From Roseovarius halotolerans (GTDB taxonomy: Bacteria; Pseudomonadota; Alphaproteobacteria; Rhodobacterales; Rhodobacteraceae), in contig NZ_FWFU01000001.1 of the NCBI RefSeq assembly GCF_900172255.1, positions 1,356,804 through 1,420,803 of the forward strand: a DNA stretch of 64,000 bases, in the 5' to 3' direction. The translations under genes and the position numbers were made by a program. Position 1 is the first letter of the stretch. Each line of letters opens with the position of its first letter. Positions 29,051 to 40,381 of the stretch are shown here, piece after piece. The notes below the pieces were generated by a model that had not been told where the DNA came from, made no database searches, and worked only from the letters and a program-made list of their open reading frames with translations.

Positions 29051-31768
29051 TCAGCGACCCATCGACCACCAGCCACGCCGCTTGGGCTTGTCCTCGGCAG
29101 CAGGCTTTTCCTCGCTGGCAGCTTCGGCCAGCGCGGGCGCCTTTTGGGGTTCGTCGACCTCTTCGGCCTTGGCAGGTTCCGCAGCAGGCTTCTTGCGGCT
29201 GCGCGGCTTCTTGGCAACCGGTTCGGGAGCCGAAGTTGGTTCTGCACTGGCCGCGTCATCCTGCGCCTGCGCCTCGGCGCCTGCTTCGGCCTCCGGCGCC
29301 GCTTCGGCTGCCTTGGCCGCCGGGGACTTGCGGGCGCGTGACTTGCGCTTGGGCTTGGGCTCGGCTTCGGGCGCAGCCTCGGCAGCTTCGCCCGCACCCG
29401 CATTCGCGGCCTCGTTCACAGGCTCTGCCACGGCATCCGCCTCAGGCTCATCCGCATCGCTCTTCTTCTTGCGCGACACGGCGGGGCGCTTTCGGCTGCT
29501 CGAACCCGATTTGCTCCGCGATTTCGGCTTCTCGGCCTCGGAGTCTGCTGCCGGGGTATCCGCTGGCGCCTCAGCCGTTGCCGCTTCGGGCTCGGACTCG
29601 GGCTGTCGCTCCTGCTGGGCTTGGCCACCCTGCTGGTCGCCATTGGCATCGCTGGATTGCGACTCTCCTCCGTTGCCTTTGGATTTCGAGCGGCGGCGAC
29701 GGCGACGGCGCTTCTTGGGACGACCCTCGCCATTCTCCGGCTGGCCGTTCTCGGACGCAGATTGTTCCTCGGGCGCGTTATCGGCCTCGGTCTCTGCCTC
29801 GGTCTCGCTGTCGTCGTCGACATCATCCATAAGCGAACTGTCTACCGACACGACAGGCGCGGTCGCTTCGGGCACGCTGCGGGTGGCGGTCTTGAACTTC
29901 TCGATGGAGAAATCGGGGCTGATCAACATCGGATCGCCCTCGATGCGCACCGACAAGCCGTACCGCGCCTCGATCTGCGCGACATGCTCGCGCTTCTGGT
30001 TCATCAGGAAATTCGCGATCGCGACCGGGCACTTCACCAAGACCTCGCGCGAGCGACGGCGCACGCCCTCTTCCTCGATCTGGCGCAGGATCGACAGCGC
30101 AAGGTTGTCGTCCGAGCGGATCAGCCCGGTGCCGTGGCAGGCCGGGCAAGGCTGGGTGGTGGCCTCGATCATGCCGGGGCGCAGGCGCTGGCGCGACATC
30201 TCCATTAGGCCGAAGCCCGAGATGCGGCCCACCTGAATCCGCGCACGATCCGATTTCAGCTTGTCCTTGAACCGCTTCTCGACCGATGCGTTGTTGCGCC
30301 GCTCGTCCATGTCGATGAAGTCGATCACGATCAGACCGGCCAGGTCGCGCAGGCGCAGCTGGCGGGCCACCTCCTCGGCGGCCTCAAGGTTCGTCTTGAG
30401 CGCGGTCTCCTCGATCGAGCCTTCCTTCGTGGCCCGCCCCGAGTTGACGTCGATGGCGACAAGCGCCTCGGTCACGCCGATCACGATGTAACCGCCGGAC
30501 CGCAACTGCACGGTCGGATTGAACATCGAACTCAGGTAGCTTTCCACCTGATAGCGCGCAAACAGCGGCATCGCGTCGGCGTAATGCTTCACGTTCTTCG
30601 CGTGGGACGGCATGATCATCTTCATGAAGTCCTTGGCGATGCGGTACCCGCCTTCGCCTTCGACCAGAACTTCGTCGATCTCACGGTTATAGAGATCGCG
30701 GATCGAGCGTTTTATCAGGTCGCCTTCTTCGTAAATCTTCGCCGGGGCGATGGATTTCAGCGTCAGTTCGCGAATCTGCTCCCAGAGGCGCTGAAGATAC
30801 TCGTAATCGCGCTTGATTTCCGACTTGGTGCGCTTGGCACCCGCCGTGCGCACGATCAGGCCCGCGCCCTGGGGCACGTCGATCTCGGCAGCGATTTCCT
30901 TAAGCTTCTTGCGGTCCACGGCATTGGTGATCTTGCGTGAAATCCCGCCACCGCGTGCGGTGTTGGGCATCAGCACGCAATAACGCCCGGCCAGCGACAG
31001 ATAGGTCGTCAGCGCGGCGCCCTTGTTGCCGCGCTCTTCCTTCACGACCTGAACCAGCAGGATCTGGCGGACCTTGATGACTTCCTGGATCTTGTATTTG
31101 CGCGGCCGCGTCTTGTGCACCGGGCGGATATCATCGTGATCGTCGTCATCGGCGACGGATTCAATCGAATCGTCCTTCGCCGCGGCATCCGAGCGGCGCT
31201 CATCGCGATCCGAGTCATGGCTGTCGTGGTCGCCATTGCCATTGTGGCTGCCCTGCTCGTCGGGCTCCTCGACAGGTGTTTCGCCGACGGTTTCCATCGG
31301 CGAGGTGCCTTCGGGCACATCTTCGTCGAGGTCGATGGTTTCCATCCCGGCGATGCCATTCTCATCCTTGAGAACGGCATCCTTGTCGGTGACCTTCTCG
31401 GCCTTGCTGCGCGAACGCGAGCGGCGCGGCTTGGATTTGGGCTTTTCGTCCTCGTCGTCACGCGCACGCATCGCCTCGGCATAGGCGCGCTCTTCTTCCA
31501 TCAGCTTTTCGCGGTCGGCGACCGGAATCTGGTAATAATCCGGGTGGATTTCCGAGAAGGCGAGAAACCCGTGTCGGTTTCCGCCGTAATCGACAAACGC
31601 CGCCTGAAGCGACGGTTCGACCCGTGTTACCTTTGCAAGATAGATATTTCCGGCGATCTGCCGTTTGTTTTCGGATTCGAAGTCGAATTCCTCGACCTTG
31701 TTTCCATCCACCACCACGACGCGAGTTTCCTCCGCGTGGGTGGCATCGATAAGCATTTTCTTGGCCAT
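29051..31768 (-). CDS. rne: Ribonuclease E
   Basis: A 905-residue endoribonuclease that starts mRNA decay and processes rRNA and tRNA. The S1 domain begins at about residue 35 (IAGNIYLAKVTRVEPSLQAAFVDYG) and is interrupted by an acidic and basic low-complexity insert (about 110-230). The catalytic Asp residues are in VAIDVNSGRAT and LIVIDFIDMDERRN. The Zn-link is QPCPACHGTG. The C-terminal 250 residues are Ala/Glu/Lys-rich and disordered with arginine clusters (KKRRRRRRRSKSK), the usual scaffold for degradosome and RNA binding. ATG 31768 is chosen; upstream sequence is a leader, not protein. Confidence 0.96.
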   Translation of the reverse strand: MAKKMLIDATHAEETRVVVVDGNKVEEFDFESENKRQIAGNIYLAKVTRVEPSLQAAFVDYGGNRHGFLAFSEIHPDYYQIPVADREKLMEEERAYAEAMRARDDEDEKPKSKPRRSRSRSKAEKVTDKDAVLKDENGIAGMETIDLDEDVPEGTSPMETVGETPVEEPDEQGSHNGNGDHDSHDSDRDERRSDAAAKDDSIESVADDDDHDDIRPVHKTRPRKYKIQEVIKVRQILLVQVVKEERGNKGAALTTYLSLAGRYCVLMPNTARGGGISRKITNAVDRKKLKEIAAEIDVPQGAGLIVRTAGAKRTKSEIKRDYEYLQRLWEQIRELTLKSIAPAKIYEEGDLIKRSIRDLYNREIDEVLVEGEGGYRIAKDFMKMIMPSHAKNVKHYADAMPLFARYQVESYLSSMFNPTVQLRSGGYIVIGVTEALVAIDVNSGRATKEGSIEETALKTNLEAAEEVARQLRLRDLAGLIVIDFIDMDERRNNASVEKRFKDKLKSDRARIQVGRISGFGLMEMSRQRLRPGMIEATTQPCPACHGTGLIRSDDNLALSILRQIEEEGVRRRSREVLVKCPVAIANFLMNQKREHVAQIEARYGLSVRIEGDPMLISPDFSIEKFKTATRSVPEATAPVVSVDSSLMDDVDDDSETEAETEADNAPEEQSASENGQPENGEGRPKKRRRRRRRSKSKGNGGESQSSDANGDQQGGQAQQERQPESEPEAATAEAPADTPAADSEAEKPKSRSKSGSSSRKRPAVSRKKKSDADEPEADAVAEPVNEAANAGAGEAAEAAPEAEPKPKRKSRARKSPAAKAAEAAPEAEAGAEAQAQDDAASAEPTSAPEPVAKKPRSRKKPAAEPAKAEEVDEPQKAPALAEAASEEKPAAEDKPKRRGWWSMGR

Positions 31769-32252
31769 GATGTCCGTTTGCTCCGCGGCAAGGCGGCGCA
31801 CCCCGGCGGGGCGGCTGTCTGCGGCGGGTATAAGTTGGGGGCGATGACGGTCGCACATCCAAGAGCGCCTGTTAAGGGCCCTGCTCTGTGGTATGTCAGT
31901 TGTGCGCGTTGCATCGCGGTTCTTGGTCTCCGGCCCTTGTCGGGGCCTACTCTGGCCTGCAGGACCGGGATTTCGCCGGGGCAGGCATATATGCGGCCCC
32001 TCGAAGCGAGGCCTGATCGGTCTGTCAAAGGCTGCGGATCTTGATCGACCCGCGCGGCCCGAAACAGCGAAACTTTTTGGTACGGGCCCGGCGCGAATAC
32101 GCGGGCAACCGTTCCCCTTGATAGAGGCATTTGCACCCGGCTGACAATGGCAAATCTGTCATGTCGGCCCGGCGGGTCTCGCAAAATGCGGCGCACGGGC
32201 CAACTATCGCGTTGCCGGAGCTCGCAAAAAGCGCCCCGGCCCGCCTCATCGC
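31769..32252 (-). other. 484-base gene-free stretch, probable rne 5' leader
   Basis: This is upstream of rne and downstream of dctD, with no supported gene on either strand. A minus-strand promoter-like pair, TTGTCA (32142-32147) and TATCAA (32118-32123) with an 18-base spacer, would give a leader of about 340 bases. In E. coli a long rne 5' UTR is cut by RNase E for autoregulation; a parallel role here is inference. Confidence 0.4.
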
Positions 32253-33590
<1,338 letters not shown>

Positions 33591-33596
33591 GGCAGG

Positions 33597-35357
33597 TTAC
33601 TCCGCTGCACGGGTTTCTTCAGTCAAGATAGGAAGCTGCACCTCGAATACAGCCCCCCCCGCCGACGCATTTCTTGCAGTCAGGCGGCCACCAAGGTCGT
33701 TGACGATCCCCGAAGAAATGGCAAGCCCCAGTCCGACGCCGTCGCCGGGCTGCTTGGTGGTGTAGAACGGCTCGAACAGGTTGTCGAAATTGTCGATCCC
33801 GTGGCCGTTGTCGCGCACCGTCAACACCGCTGTTTCGCCCGCCGCCAGCAGGATCTCGATGGTGGGCTCGTCGACCCCTTCGGTGGCGTCCATCGCGTTG
33901 CGCAGGAGGTTGATCATCACCTGCTCGACGCGCACCCGGTCGGCCATCACCCGCACCGGCTCCTCGGGCAGCGTGCGGGTGATATTCACCTTTCGCTGGC
34001 GCAGTTGCGGCTCCATCATCGACAGGGCCGACGACAGCGCATCGCCAAGATTCACGGGCTCGAACGTGTCCCCGCTCTGGCGCGCATAGGACTTGAGCTG
34101 GCGCGTAATCGACCCCATCCGCTCCAACAGGTCGTCGATCCTCTGAAAGGACGACAACGCCTCGTCGGGGCGGTTCCGGCTCATCAGCAGCCGCGCCCCC
34201 GCAAGGTAGGTTTTCATCGCCGCCAGCGGCTGGTTGAGCTCATGGCTGACCGCCGCCGACATCTCGCCCAAGGCCGCCAGTTTCGAGCTCTGCGCAAGGG
34301 TCTGTTCGGCCACCGCAAGGTTCTCCTGGACGCGTTCGCGCTCGGCGATTTCCCGCTGCAAGCGGGCGTTCAATGCGCGAAGCTCTGCCGATTCACGCTG
34401 AAAGACCGCCATCCGCACCACCGTCTTGCGGTTCATCACCCAGAATGCCAGCGCCAGAAGAATCGCGAAGCCCATGATCTCGAGCGCCAAAAAGCCGTTC
34501 ACCTTTTCGCGCACGCTGGCATAGGTGGTGAAGCTGGCGATGCGCCAGCCGCGAAACGCCACCCGCCCCTCGACCCGCATCACGGCCTCGCCGCGCACAT
34601 AGGCATCCGCCGGCAGCGCGGTCCAGCTCTGGGTCGCCTGGATGGCGCGCTCGATGGCGCTGTCCACCGGCTCTCTCGCCAGCGCCTCGGCCTCGCTCAG
34701 CCCGCGCCAGCGCGGCTCGGTCGCGAGGATGATGCGCCCCTCGCTGTCGGCCACCAGAACCGCATCCGAAATGCCCGCCCAGGCCCGCTCGTATTTGGCT
34801 AGGTCCACATCCACGACGATCACGCCAACCACCTGGTTCTGGCTTTCGACGCGGCGCGAATAGGTAAAGCGATACTGCCCGGTTTCGCTTTCGAGCACCT
34901 TGAAAACAGTATCCTTCGAGCGCAGCGCATCTACGTAATACGGCGCCTGCCGATGGCTTTGCCCCAACAGGCTGCGATCCGTCGCCGCCACCGTGCGCCC
35001 GTCCCTGTCCAACATCGTCAGCGACGCCGCGCCGATCTCTTCGAGAAAGGAAATCAGCCGCTGCGTCGACTGCGCGTAATCGCCGGTATTGAGCGCCGAA
35101 ATCAGCGTCGGGTCGCGGGCGAGAAGCTGCGGAACTACCGCGTTCTGGCGCAGCTCGCTCAGCAGGTTGCCGGAATAGAGCACGAGCCGCAGCTCGGCCC
35201 GGTTGCGGGTGGATTCGGTAAAGCGGTCGGTCAGCAGGCGGTTGGTGACGAACACCACCGCAACCGCCACTGCCACCAGCATGATGAATACCAGCCGCAT
35301 CCGCCACGAAGTCGTGCGCGGCCCCTGCAACGATGCGGGCGAGGTCGGGTTTCTCAT
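33597..35357 (-). CDS. dctB: DctB-type C4-dicarboxylate sensor histidine kinase
   Basis: A 586-residue membrane kinase. The N-terminal helix (about 20-42) is followed by a double-PDC periplasmic sensor domain (about 45-290), the second helix (about 293-312) and a coiled coil. The HisKA phospho-acceptor is in AAVSHELNQPLAAMKTYLAG, the form typical for DctB. The ATPase has LLRNAMDATEG, DNGHGIDN and GVGLGLAIS. The family senses succinate, fumarate or malate. There is no dctPQM adjacent, so its target transporter lies elsewhere or is the TRAP system at 13-17 kb. The substrate call is by family. Confidence 0.92.
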   Translation of the reverse strand: MRNPTSPASLQGPRTTSWRMRLVFIMLVAVAVAVVFVTNRLLTDRFTESTRNRAELRLVLYSGNLLSELRQNAVVPQLLARDPTLISALNTGDYAQSTQRLISFLEEIGAASLTMLDRDGRTVAATDRSLLGQSHRQAPYYVDALRSKDTVFKVLESETGQYRFTYSRRVESQNQVVGVIVVDVDLAKYERAWAGISDAVLVADSEGRIILATEPRWRGLSEAEALAREPVDSAIERAIQATQSWTALPADAYVRGEAVMRVEGRVAFRGWRIASFTTYASVREKVNGFLALEIMGFAILLALAFWVMNRKTVVRMAVFQRESAELRALNARLQREIAERERVQENLAVAEQTLAQSSKLAALGEMSAAVSHELNQPLAAMKTYLAGARLLMSRNRPDEALSSFQRIDDLLERMGSITRQLKSYARQSGDTFEPVNLGDALSSALSMMEPQLRQRKVNITRTLPEEPVRVMADRVRVEQVMINLLRNAMDATEGVDEPTIEILLAAGETAVLTVRDNGHGIDNFDNLFEPFYTTKQPGDGVGLGLAISSGIVNDLGGRLTARNASAGGAVFEVQLPILTEETRAAE

Positions 35358-35395
35358 CCTGACAATCTACGCCGGTGCGCGGCGCCGCTCAAGCA

Positions 35396-36064
35396 TCACG
35401 CTTCGGTCAGCTGGCCAACGAGGCTTTCGAACATCGCGGCGCCATCGGTGCCGCCCTGCAACGGCTCCGACATGCGCTCGGGATGGGGCATCATGCCCAT
35501 GACCCGGCGGTTCTGCGACAGCACCCCGGCGATATCGTCCTGCGATCCGTTGGGATTGTCGCAATATGTGAATGCCACCCGTGCCTCACCATGCAGCCGC
35601 TTGAGCGTCTCGCTGTCGGCAAAGTAATTGCCGTCGTGATGCGCGATCGGCACCGTCACCACCTGCCCGGCCTCATACCCCGCCGTGAACGGGCTGTCGG
35701 CGGTCTCGACCTTCAGGTCGACCGGCTTGCAGATATATTTCAGATTGGCGTTGCGCAGCAGAACGCCCGGCAGCAGACCTGTTTCGGTCAACACCTGGAA
35801 CCCGTTGCAGATGCCCAGCACGTACCCGCCTTTTTCTGCATGTTGCACCACCGACCGGCAGATCGGCGAATTCGCCGCGATCGCGCCACAGCGCAGGTAG
35901 TCCCCGAACGAGAAACCGCCCGGCACGCCGATGATATCGACATCCGCGGGCAGCGCCGTGTCCTTGTGCCAGACCATCGACACCTTGGCGCCTGCCCTCT
36001 CGAAGGCGACGGCCAGGTCGCGGTCGCAGTTCGATCCGGGAAAGACGATGATTGCAGCATGCAT
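35396..36064 (-). CDS. purQ: Phosphoribosylformylglycinamidine synthase, glutaminase subunit
   Basis: A 222-residue class I glutamine amidotransferase that supplies ammonia to FGAM synthase in purine synthesis. The nucleophile Cys is in [11 protein letters not shown] and the catalytic His in [11 protein letters not shown]. The N-terminus [16 protein letters not shown] is diagnostic. The start at ATG 36064 overlaps the purS stop by one base (TGATG), so translation is coupled. PurL, the large subunit, is not in the window. Confidence 0.97.
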   Translation of the reverse strand: MHAAIIVFPGSNCDRDLAVAFERAGAKVSMVWHKDTALPADVDIIGVPGGFSFGDYLRCGAIAANSPICRSVVQHAEKGGYVLGICNGFQVLTETGLLPGVLLRNANLKYICKPVDLKVETADSPFTAGYEAGQVVTVPIAHHDGNYFADSETLKRLHGEARVAFTYCDNPNGSQDDIAGVLSQNRRVMGMMPHPERMSEPLQGGTDGAAMFESLVGQLTEA

Positions 36065-36303
36065 CAGGCGATCTCCACCGCGTAGCTTTCGATCACCGTG
36101 TTCGCCAGCAGCTTCTCGCACATCTCGGTCACGGTCTCGCGAGCCTTGTCGGCATCGGTCTCGGCCAGGTCCAATTCGATCACCTTGCCCTGGCGGACCC
36201 CTTCGACCCCCTCGAACCCCAGCTGGCCAAGCGCATGGCGCACGGCCTCGCCCTGCGGGTCAAGAACGCCGTTTTTCAGCATGACGTGAACGCGTGCCTT
36301 CAT
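36064..36303 (-). CDS. purS: Phosphoribosylformylglycinamidine synthase subunit PurS
   Basis: A 79-residue small subunit ([20 protein letters not shown]) that joins PurL and PurQ into the FGAM synthase complex of the three-subunit type. The segment GKVIELDL and the C-terminus ESYAVEIA match the family. It lies 56 bases after purC and overlaps purQ by one base, so purC-purS-purQ form an operon. The ATG at 36303 is the family start; the longer in-frame reading upstream is in the intergenic region. Confidence 0.96.
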   Translation of the reverse strand: MKARVHVMLKNGVLDPQGEAVRHALGQLGFEGVEGVRQGKVIELDLAETDADKARETVTEMCEKLLANTVIESYAVEIA

Positions 36304-36359
36304 GTCTGTCTTCCCGTTTTTGTCGCGCGGCGCCGCGCGCCGCCCCTTTTGGCCACCCG

Positions 36360-37121
36360 TCAGTTGATCAGGGTCGGCCGGTTCATCGGCGTGGCGCCCT
36401 TGGGCATCACGCCCAGGCGGTTGGCCACTTCGGTATAGGCATCCGTCAGGCTGCCCAGATCGCGGCGGAACACGTCCTTGTCCAGTTTCTGACCGGTCTC
36501 GATATCCCACAAACGGCAGCTGTCGGGGCTGATCTCGTCGGCCACGATCAGGCGCTGGAAATCGCCGTCATAGACGCGGCCGATCTCGATCTTGAAATCG
36601 ACCAGCCTGATGCCGACGCCATACATCACGCCCGACAGGAAGTCATTGACCCGCAGCGCCAGGCTCAGGATGTCGTCCATGTCCTGCTGGCTGGCCCAGC
36701 CGAAGGCGGCGATATGCTCTTCGGTGACCAGCGGATCGCCCAGCTTGTCATCCTTCAGGCAATATTCCACCACCGGGCGCGGCAATTGCGTGCCCTCGTC
36801 GATACCCAGCCGCGTCGCCATCGTTCCGGCGGCGTAGTTGCGCACGATCACTTCCAGCGGCACGATCTCGCAGGCGCGCACCAGTTGCTCGCGCATGTTG
36901 AGTCGCTTCAGAAAATGATTGGGGATGCCGACATTGGTCAGCCCGGTCATGAAATACTCGGACAGGAGGTTATTGAGAACGCCCTTGCCCTCGATCACGT
37001 CCTTCTTCTGAGCATTGAAAGCGGTCGCGTCATCCTTGAAATACTGCACAAGGGTCCCGGGCTCGGGGCCTTCATACAGAGTTTTCGCCTTGCCTTCGTA
37101 GATCTTTGTGCGCCGTGCCAT
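36360..37121 (-). CDS. purC: SAICAR synthetase
   Basis: A 253-residue enzyme that joins CAIR with aspartate in purine synthesis (ATP dependent). The family start [31 protein letters not shown], and the signature [13 protein letters not shown] are visible, and the C-terminal [14 protein letters not shown] is usual. ATG 37121 with CTGGAG five bases upstream is preferred to the GTG at 37127. It is the first gene of purC-purS-purQ. Confidence 0.97.
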   Translation of the reverse strand: MARRTKIYEGKAKTLYEGPEPGTLVQYFKDDATAFNAQKKDVIEGKGVLNNLLSEYFMTGLTNVGIPNHFLKRLNMREQLVRACEIVPLEVIVRNYAAGTMATRLGIDEGTQLPRPVVEYCLKDDKLGDPLVTEEHIAAFGWASQQDMDDILSLALRVNDFLSGVMYGVGIRLVDFKIEIGRVYDGDFQRLIVADEISPDSCRLWDIETGQKLDKDVFRRDLGSLTDAYTEVANRLGVMPKGATPMNRPTLIN

Positions 37122-37239
37122 GGCCACTCCAGCGTTACGCCCTTTGGGCGTGCCTCGGGGATTACAGCGCTGTCTTAGAGCAACGCCGACGACGCTGCAA
37201 GCTGGGCTCTTGGGAAATCGGCCTGCGGGTGCGGGGCGA

Positions 37240-38418
37240 TCATGCCACCAGCGGCTTGCGATTGCGCGCGATCCGCTCCGCCATGTGGCGCACGCGCCGC
37301 CCCCTGGCGATCATGCGTGCCGGCACCGGTCTCTGGCTTTCGCTCTGCGCCAGTTCGGGAAAGATCGCCAGAATCTCCTCTCGCACCTCGGGATCGAGCG
37401 AACTGAGCGCCTCCGGCCCGGCATAAAGGCTTTCGGCGATGGCCCCGTTTGCGAACACCACCTGATGGTCGTCGCACATGAAGTGCCAATATGTGACCTC
37501 ACTCAGGTCGCTGGCGGTCTCGATCCCGTCCAGCGCCAGCAGGTCCTTGGCCGGGACCAGGATCTCGTTCACCCCGAACATCCGCGCTGCCACCTTCGAG
37601 CGCAGCATGATCCGGTGCTGGGGCGACACCACAAGGTCATGCTCGGGCAGGTTCACCCCAAGCGCCCCACTGCAGATCCTCACCGGGCGCAGCTTGGGAT
37701 AGCGCGCAAGATCGCTCTGCGACAGATGCCGCGATCCGATCCATCGCAGGTGCTTGTAGCCCTGATCCAGCGTCAGCACCTCGTCGGCCCCGACATGCAG
37801 ATCCTCGACCCGCACCTCGCCGCGCCGCGTCTTGATCAGGGTGCCACCAGCGAAACATATGGCACCGCCGTTGGAGTCATTCAGAACCGCATCGTTACCG
37901 ACACCATTCGAGACATAATTGCTGTCGGTCGCAAAGGCCGAAATGTTCAGCGTGCCATCCAGATCGTCGCCGTCGATCAGCGTCAACTGCGTGCCCGGCA
38001 CGTAGTTTCCCGCCGCACCGGGCACGAACTCCCCTGTCGAGGCGTCCCAGGCGCGCGACAGCGAGATTCCGACCGGCTGGTTGTCGATCGCGAGCCATGT
38101 GGCGCGAAAATAATAGCCCGTGTTCGGATCGCGCAGGATAACCTCGAAATCCGCCTCCACATCCGACCCTGCCGGATAGGTCACACCGTTCAGAGTGACA
38201 CTCTGATCCAGCCGCGCGCCGCCGTCATCGGGATAGTCCGGGTCGCCCGACGTGGTGGCGGTGGTGACGTGCTGCGTGGAGGTGGCGTCGAAACTGACCT
38301 GCGTAACACCCGGGATGCCACCCGAGTCGCTATCGCCCTCGTGCGTCCCTGTTGTCCTGAACAGGGAATCGGGATCGTTGACGGACGACCACTCGATGAT
38401 ACTGAAGGTAAAGGACAT
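37240..38418 (-). CDS. Hint (Hedgehog/intein)-domain protein
   Basis: A 392-residue protein. The N-terminal 185 residues are Asp/Gly/Thr-rich and may form a beta-structured binding part ([22 protein letters not shown]). The Hint domain begins at [26 protein letters not shown], with the Cys at its first position, and continues to [16 protein letters not shown], which includes the usual HR motif. The C-terminus is basic. There is no clear signal peptide, but many Rhodobacterales carry such proteins. Autocatalytic processing is the family function; its purpose here is unknown. Confidence 0.85.
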   Translation of the reverse strand: MSFTFSIIEWSSVNDPDSLFRTTGTHEGDSDSGGIPGVTQVSFDATSTQHVTTATTSGDPDYPDDGGARLDQSVTLNGVTYPAGSDVEADFEVILRDPNTGYYFRATWLAIDNQPVGISLSRAWDASTGEFVPGAAGNYVPGTQLTLIDGDDLDGTLNISAFATDSNYVSNGVGNDAVLNDSNGGAICFAGGTLIKTRRGEVRVEDLHVGADEVLTLDQGYKHLRWIGSRHLSQSDLARYPKLRPVRICSGALGVNLPEHDLVVSPQHRIMLRSKVAARMFGVNEILVPAKDLLALDGIETASDLSEVTYWHFMCDDHQVVFANGAIAESLYAGPEALSSLDPEVREEILAIFPELAQSESQRPVPARMIARGRRVRHMAERIARNRKPLVA

Positions 38419-38837
38419 TTAACTCTCGAACACGACGACCAACTAACGCGAGTCCCCGAATAAATCGCCATCTTGGGTTTAAAACGGCTTAATTGTGACC
38501 GTTTTTAGCGGAGTTTGTTCGCGTTGCGCTAAAACCACCGATATGGGCGCGCCGCCCCCAAACACGCGACATCCGGGCCTTCGCGACCAGACCGGCCGGA
38601 ATTGCCGGACATAAAGAAGATCGTAACCCTTGCGCGCTACTCGTCCCTCAGGATGGTCCCGAAACACCTGCAAAAAGGGAAACGCGACCGAACTGCGGCA
38701 ATGGGTCGTCGGCTGGCCGGGGGCGGGTCTGTGGTTTCGCCACCATCCGGCCCGATTTGCGACTATACTTTTCGGGACTGTTTTTCTATCAACGCCGCGC
38801 ATACCTGTTGACGACGGGAACACCAAAGGGGTTAGCC
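38419..38837. other. 419-base gene-free stretch between Hint and zeta-subunit genes
   Basis: No supported gene is seen on either strand. A TATACT hexamer at 38764-38769 is a reasonable -10 for the zeta-subunit gene 68 bases downstream, but no good -35 is visible. A run of AAAA and TTTT near 38470-38515 could be the promoter area for the Hint gene on the minus strand. Confidence 0.4.
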
Positions 38838-39152
38838 ATGACCACATTCGACGATCGCGAGAACGCCTTCGAAAACAAATACGCCTATGACGAGGAAATG
38901 AAATTCCGCGCTCAGGCACGCTGCAACAAGCTGCTTGGCCTCTGGGCCGCCGAGCTTCTGGGCAAGACCGGCGACGATGCCGACGCCTACGCCAAGGAAG
39001 TGGTGCTCTCCGATTTCGAGGAAGCCGGTCACGAGGATGTCGTGCGCAAGGTCGCAGCCGACCTGGGCGATCTGGCCGATGCCGACACGATCCGCGGCAA
39101 GATGGCCGAACTGCTGCGCGTCGCCAAGGCGCAGCTGGTCAAGGAAGCCTGA
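38838..39152 (+). CDS. DUF1476 protein, ATP synthase inhibitor zeta subunit
   Basis: A 104-residue protein, MTTFDDRENAFENKYAYDEEMKF..., of the DUF1476 family. In Paracoccus denitrificans the family member is the zeta subunit, which inhibits ATP hydrolysis by F1-ATPase in the reverse direction; its N-terminal helix inserts into the catalytic interface. The conserved EEMKFRAQARCNKLLGLWAAELLGK and HEDVVRKVAADLG are seen. ATG 38838 follows AAAGGGG; upstream in-frame residues are not conserved. The gene stands alone, away from any atp operon. Confidence 0.93.
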   Translation: MTTFDDRENAFENKYAYDEEMKFRAQARCNKLLGLWAAELLGKTGDDADAYAKEVVLSDFEEAGHEDVVRKVAADLGDLADADTIRGKMAELLRVAKAQLVKEA

Positions 39153-39343
39153 TTCCGCCTCTCTGCGGCACGCGGACAAGGGTCGTTCGGACAACCGGGC
39201 GGCCCTGCTTTCATTGGGCTTTCCCGTTCTCAGCCTGAGTCCGCCTCATCATCTGCGTGAGCAGAATGAAATTGCGCAGTCACGCCAAACATGACACATC
39301 CGTGCCCTGTGACGCGCGCACGAAATCACCAAGGATTCCTGCC

Positions 39344-40360
39344 ATGACCAACGCCCTGTCCAAACTCCTCGCCTCTCGCGACTGGCTCCTGGCCGATGGC
39401 GCGACGGGAACCAACCTCTTCAACATGGGGCTGGAATCGGGCGATGCGCCCGAACTCTGGAACGAGACCCACCCCGACCGGATCACCCGGCTCTACACGA
39501 TGGCCGTGGATGCGGGCAGCGACATCTTCCTCACCAATTCCTTCGGCGGCAACGCCGCGCGCCTCAAACTGCATGGCGAGGAGAAGCGCGCCCGCGCCCT
39601 CTCGCGCATCTCCGCCGAGATCGGACGCGAGGTCGCCGACAAGCGCGACCGCCCCGTCGTCGTGGCAGGTTCCGTCGGCCCCACCGGCGAAATCATGGCC
39701 CCGATGGGCGCCCTCACCCATGATCTCGCGGTTGAAATCTTCCATGAACAGGCCGACGGCCTCAAGGAAGGCGGCGCCGACGTCCTCTGGCTCGAGACGA
39801 TCTCGGCCCCCGAGGAATACAAGGCCGCCGCCGAAGCCTTCAAACTGGCCGGGATGCCCTGGTGCGGCACCATGAGCTTCGACACCGCCGGACGCACGAT
39901 GATGGGCCTCACCTCGGCGGATATGGTCAGCCTCGTCGACGGGCTGCGCTATCCTCCGCTGGCCTTCGGCGCCAATTGCGGCGTCGGCGCATCGGACCTC
40001 CTGCGCACCGTCCTGGGCTTTGCCGCGCAAGGCACCGAACGCCCGATCATCGCCAAGGGCAATGCCGGGATTCCGAAATACCATGACGGCCATATCCATT
40101 ATGACGGCACGCCCGAACTGATGGCCGACTACGCCGTGCTGGCACGCGATTGCGGCGCCACGATCATCGGCGGCTGCTGCGGCACCACCGCCGAACATCT
40201 TGAAAAGATGCATGAAGCGCTCAGCACCCGTCCCCGCGGCGAACGCCCGACCCTCGATCAGATCACCGACGCGCTCGGCCCGTTCTCCTCGGCCGCCGAT
40301 GGCACTGGCGAAGACGAAGGCGCCACGCCCAAGCGCCGGAACCGCCGCCGCGGAGGCTGA
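39344..40360 (+). CDS. Homocysteine S-methyltransferase of a split methionine synthase
   Basis: A 338-residue protein that matches the homocysteine-binding domain of cobalamin-dependent methionine synthase or betaine-homocysteine methyltransferase. The Zn ligands are in GANCGVGASD and GGCCGTTAEH. The N-terminus LLADGATGTNLFNMGLESGDAPELWN is typical. A separate corrinoid protein lies 1.3 kb downstream. In Phaeobacter a similar pair, with further proteins, makes a split MetH. It could instead use betaine directly (BMT). The start ATG 39344 has AAGGA upstream. Confidence is high in the family and moderate in which methyl donor is used. Confidence 0.9.
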   Translation: MTNALSKLLASRDWLLADGATGTNLFNMGLESGDAPELWNETHPDRITRLYTMAVDAGSDIFLTNSFGGNAARLKLHGEEKRARALSRISAEIGREVADKRDRPVVVAGSVGPTGEIMAPMGALTHDLAVEIFHEQADGLKEGGADVLWLETISAPEEYKAAAEAFKLAGMPWCGTMSFDTAGRTMMGLTSADMVSLVDGLRYPPLAFGANCGVGASDLLRTVLGFAAQGTERPIIAKGNAGIPKYHDGHIHYDGTPELMADYAVLARDCGATIIGGCCGTTAEHLEKMHEALSTRPRGERPTLDQITDALGPFSSAADGTGEDEGATPKRRNRRRGG

Positions 40361-40381
40361 ACGGCGCTGACACGCGCCTCG

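Noticed and set aside
39153..39343. Riboswitch (SAM, SAH or cobalamin) upstream of the homocysteine methyltransferase
   Set aside because: I searched by eye for the known conserved boxes and found none; the leader has no strong structure.
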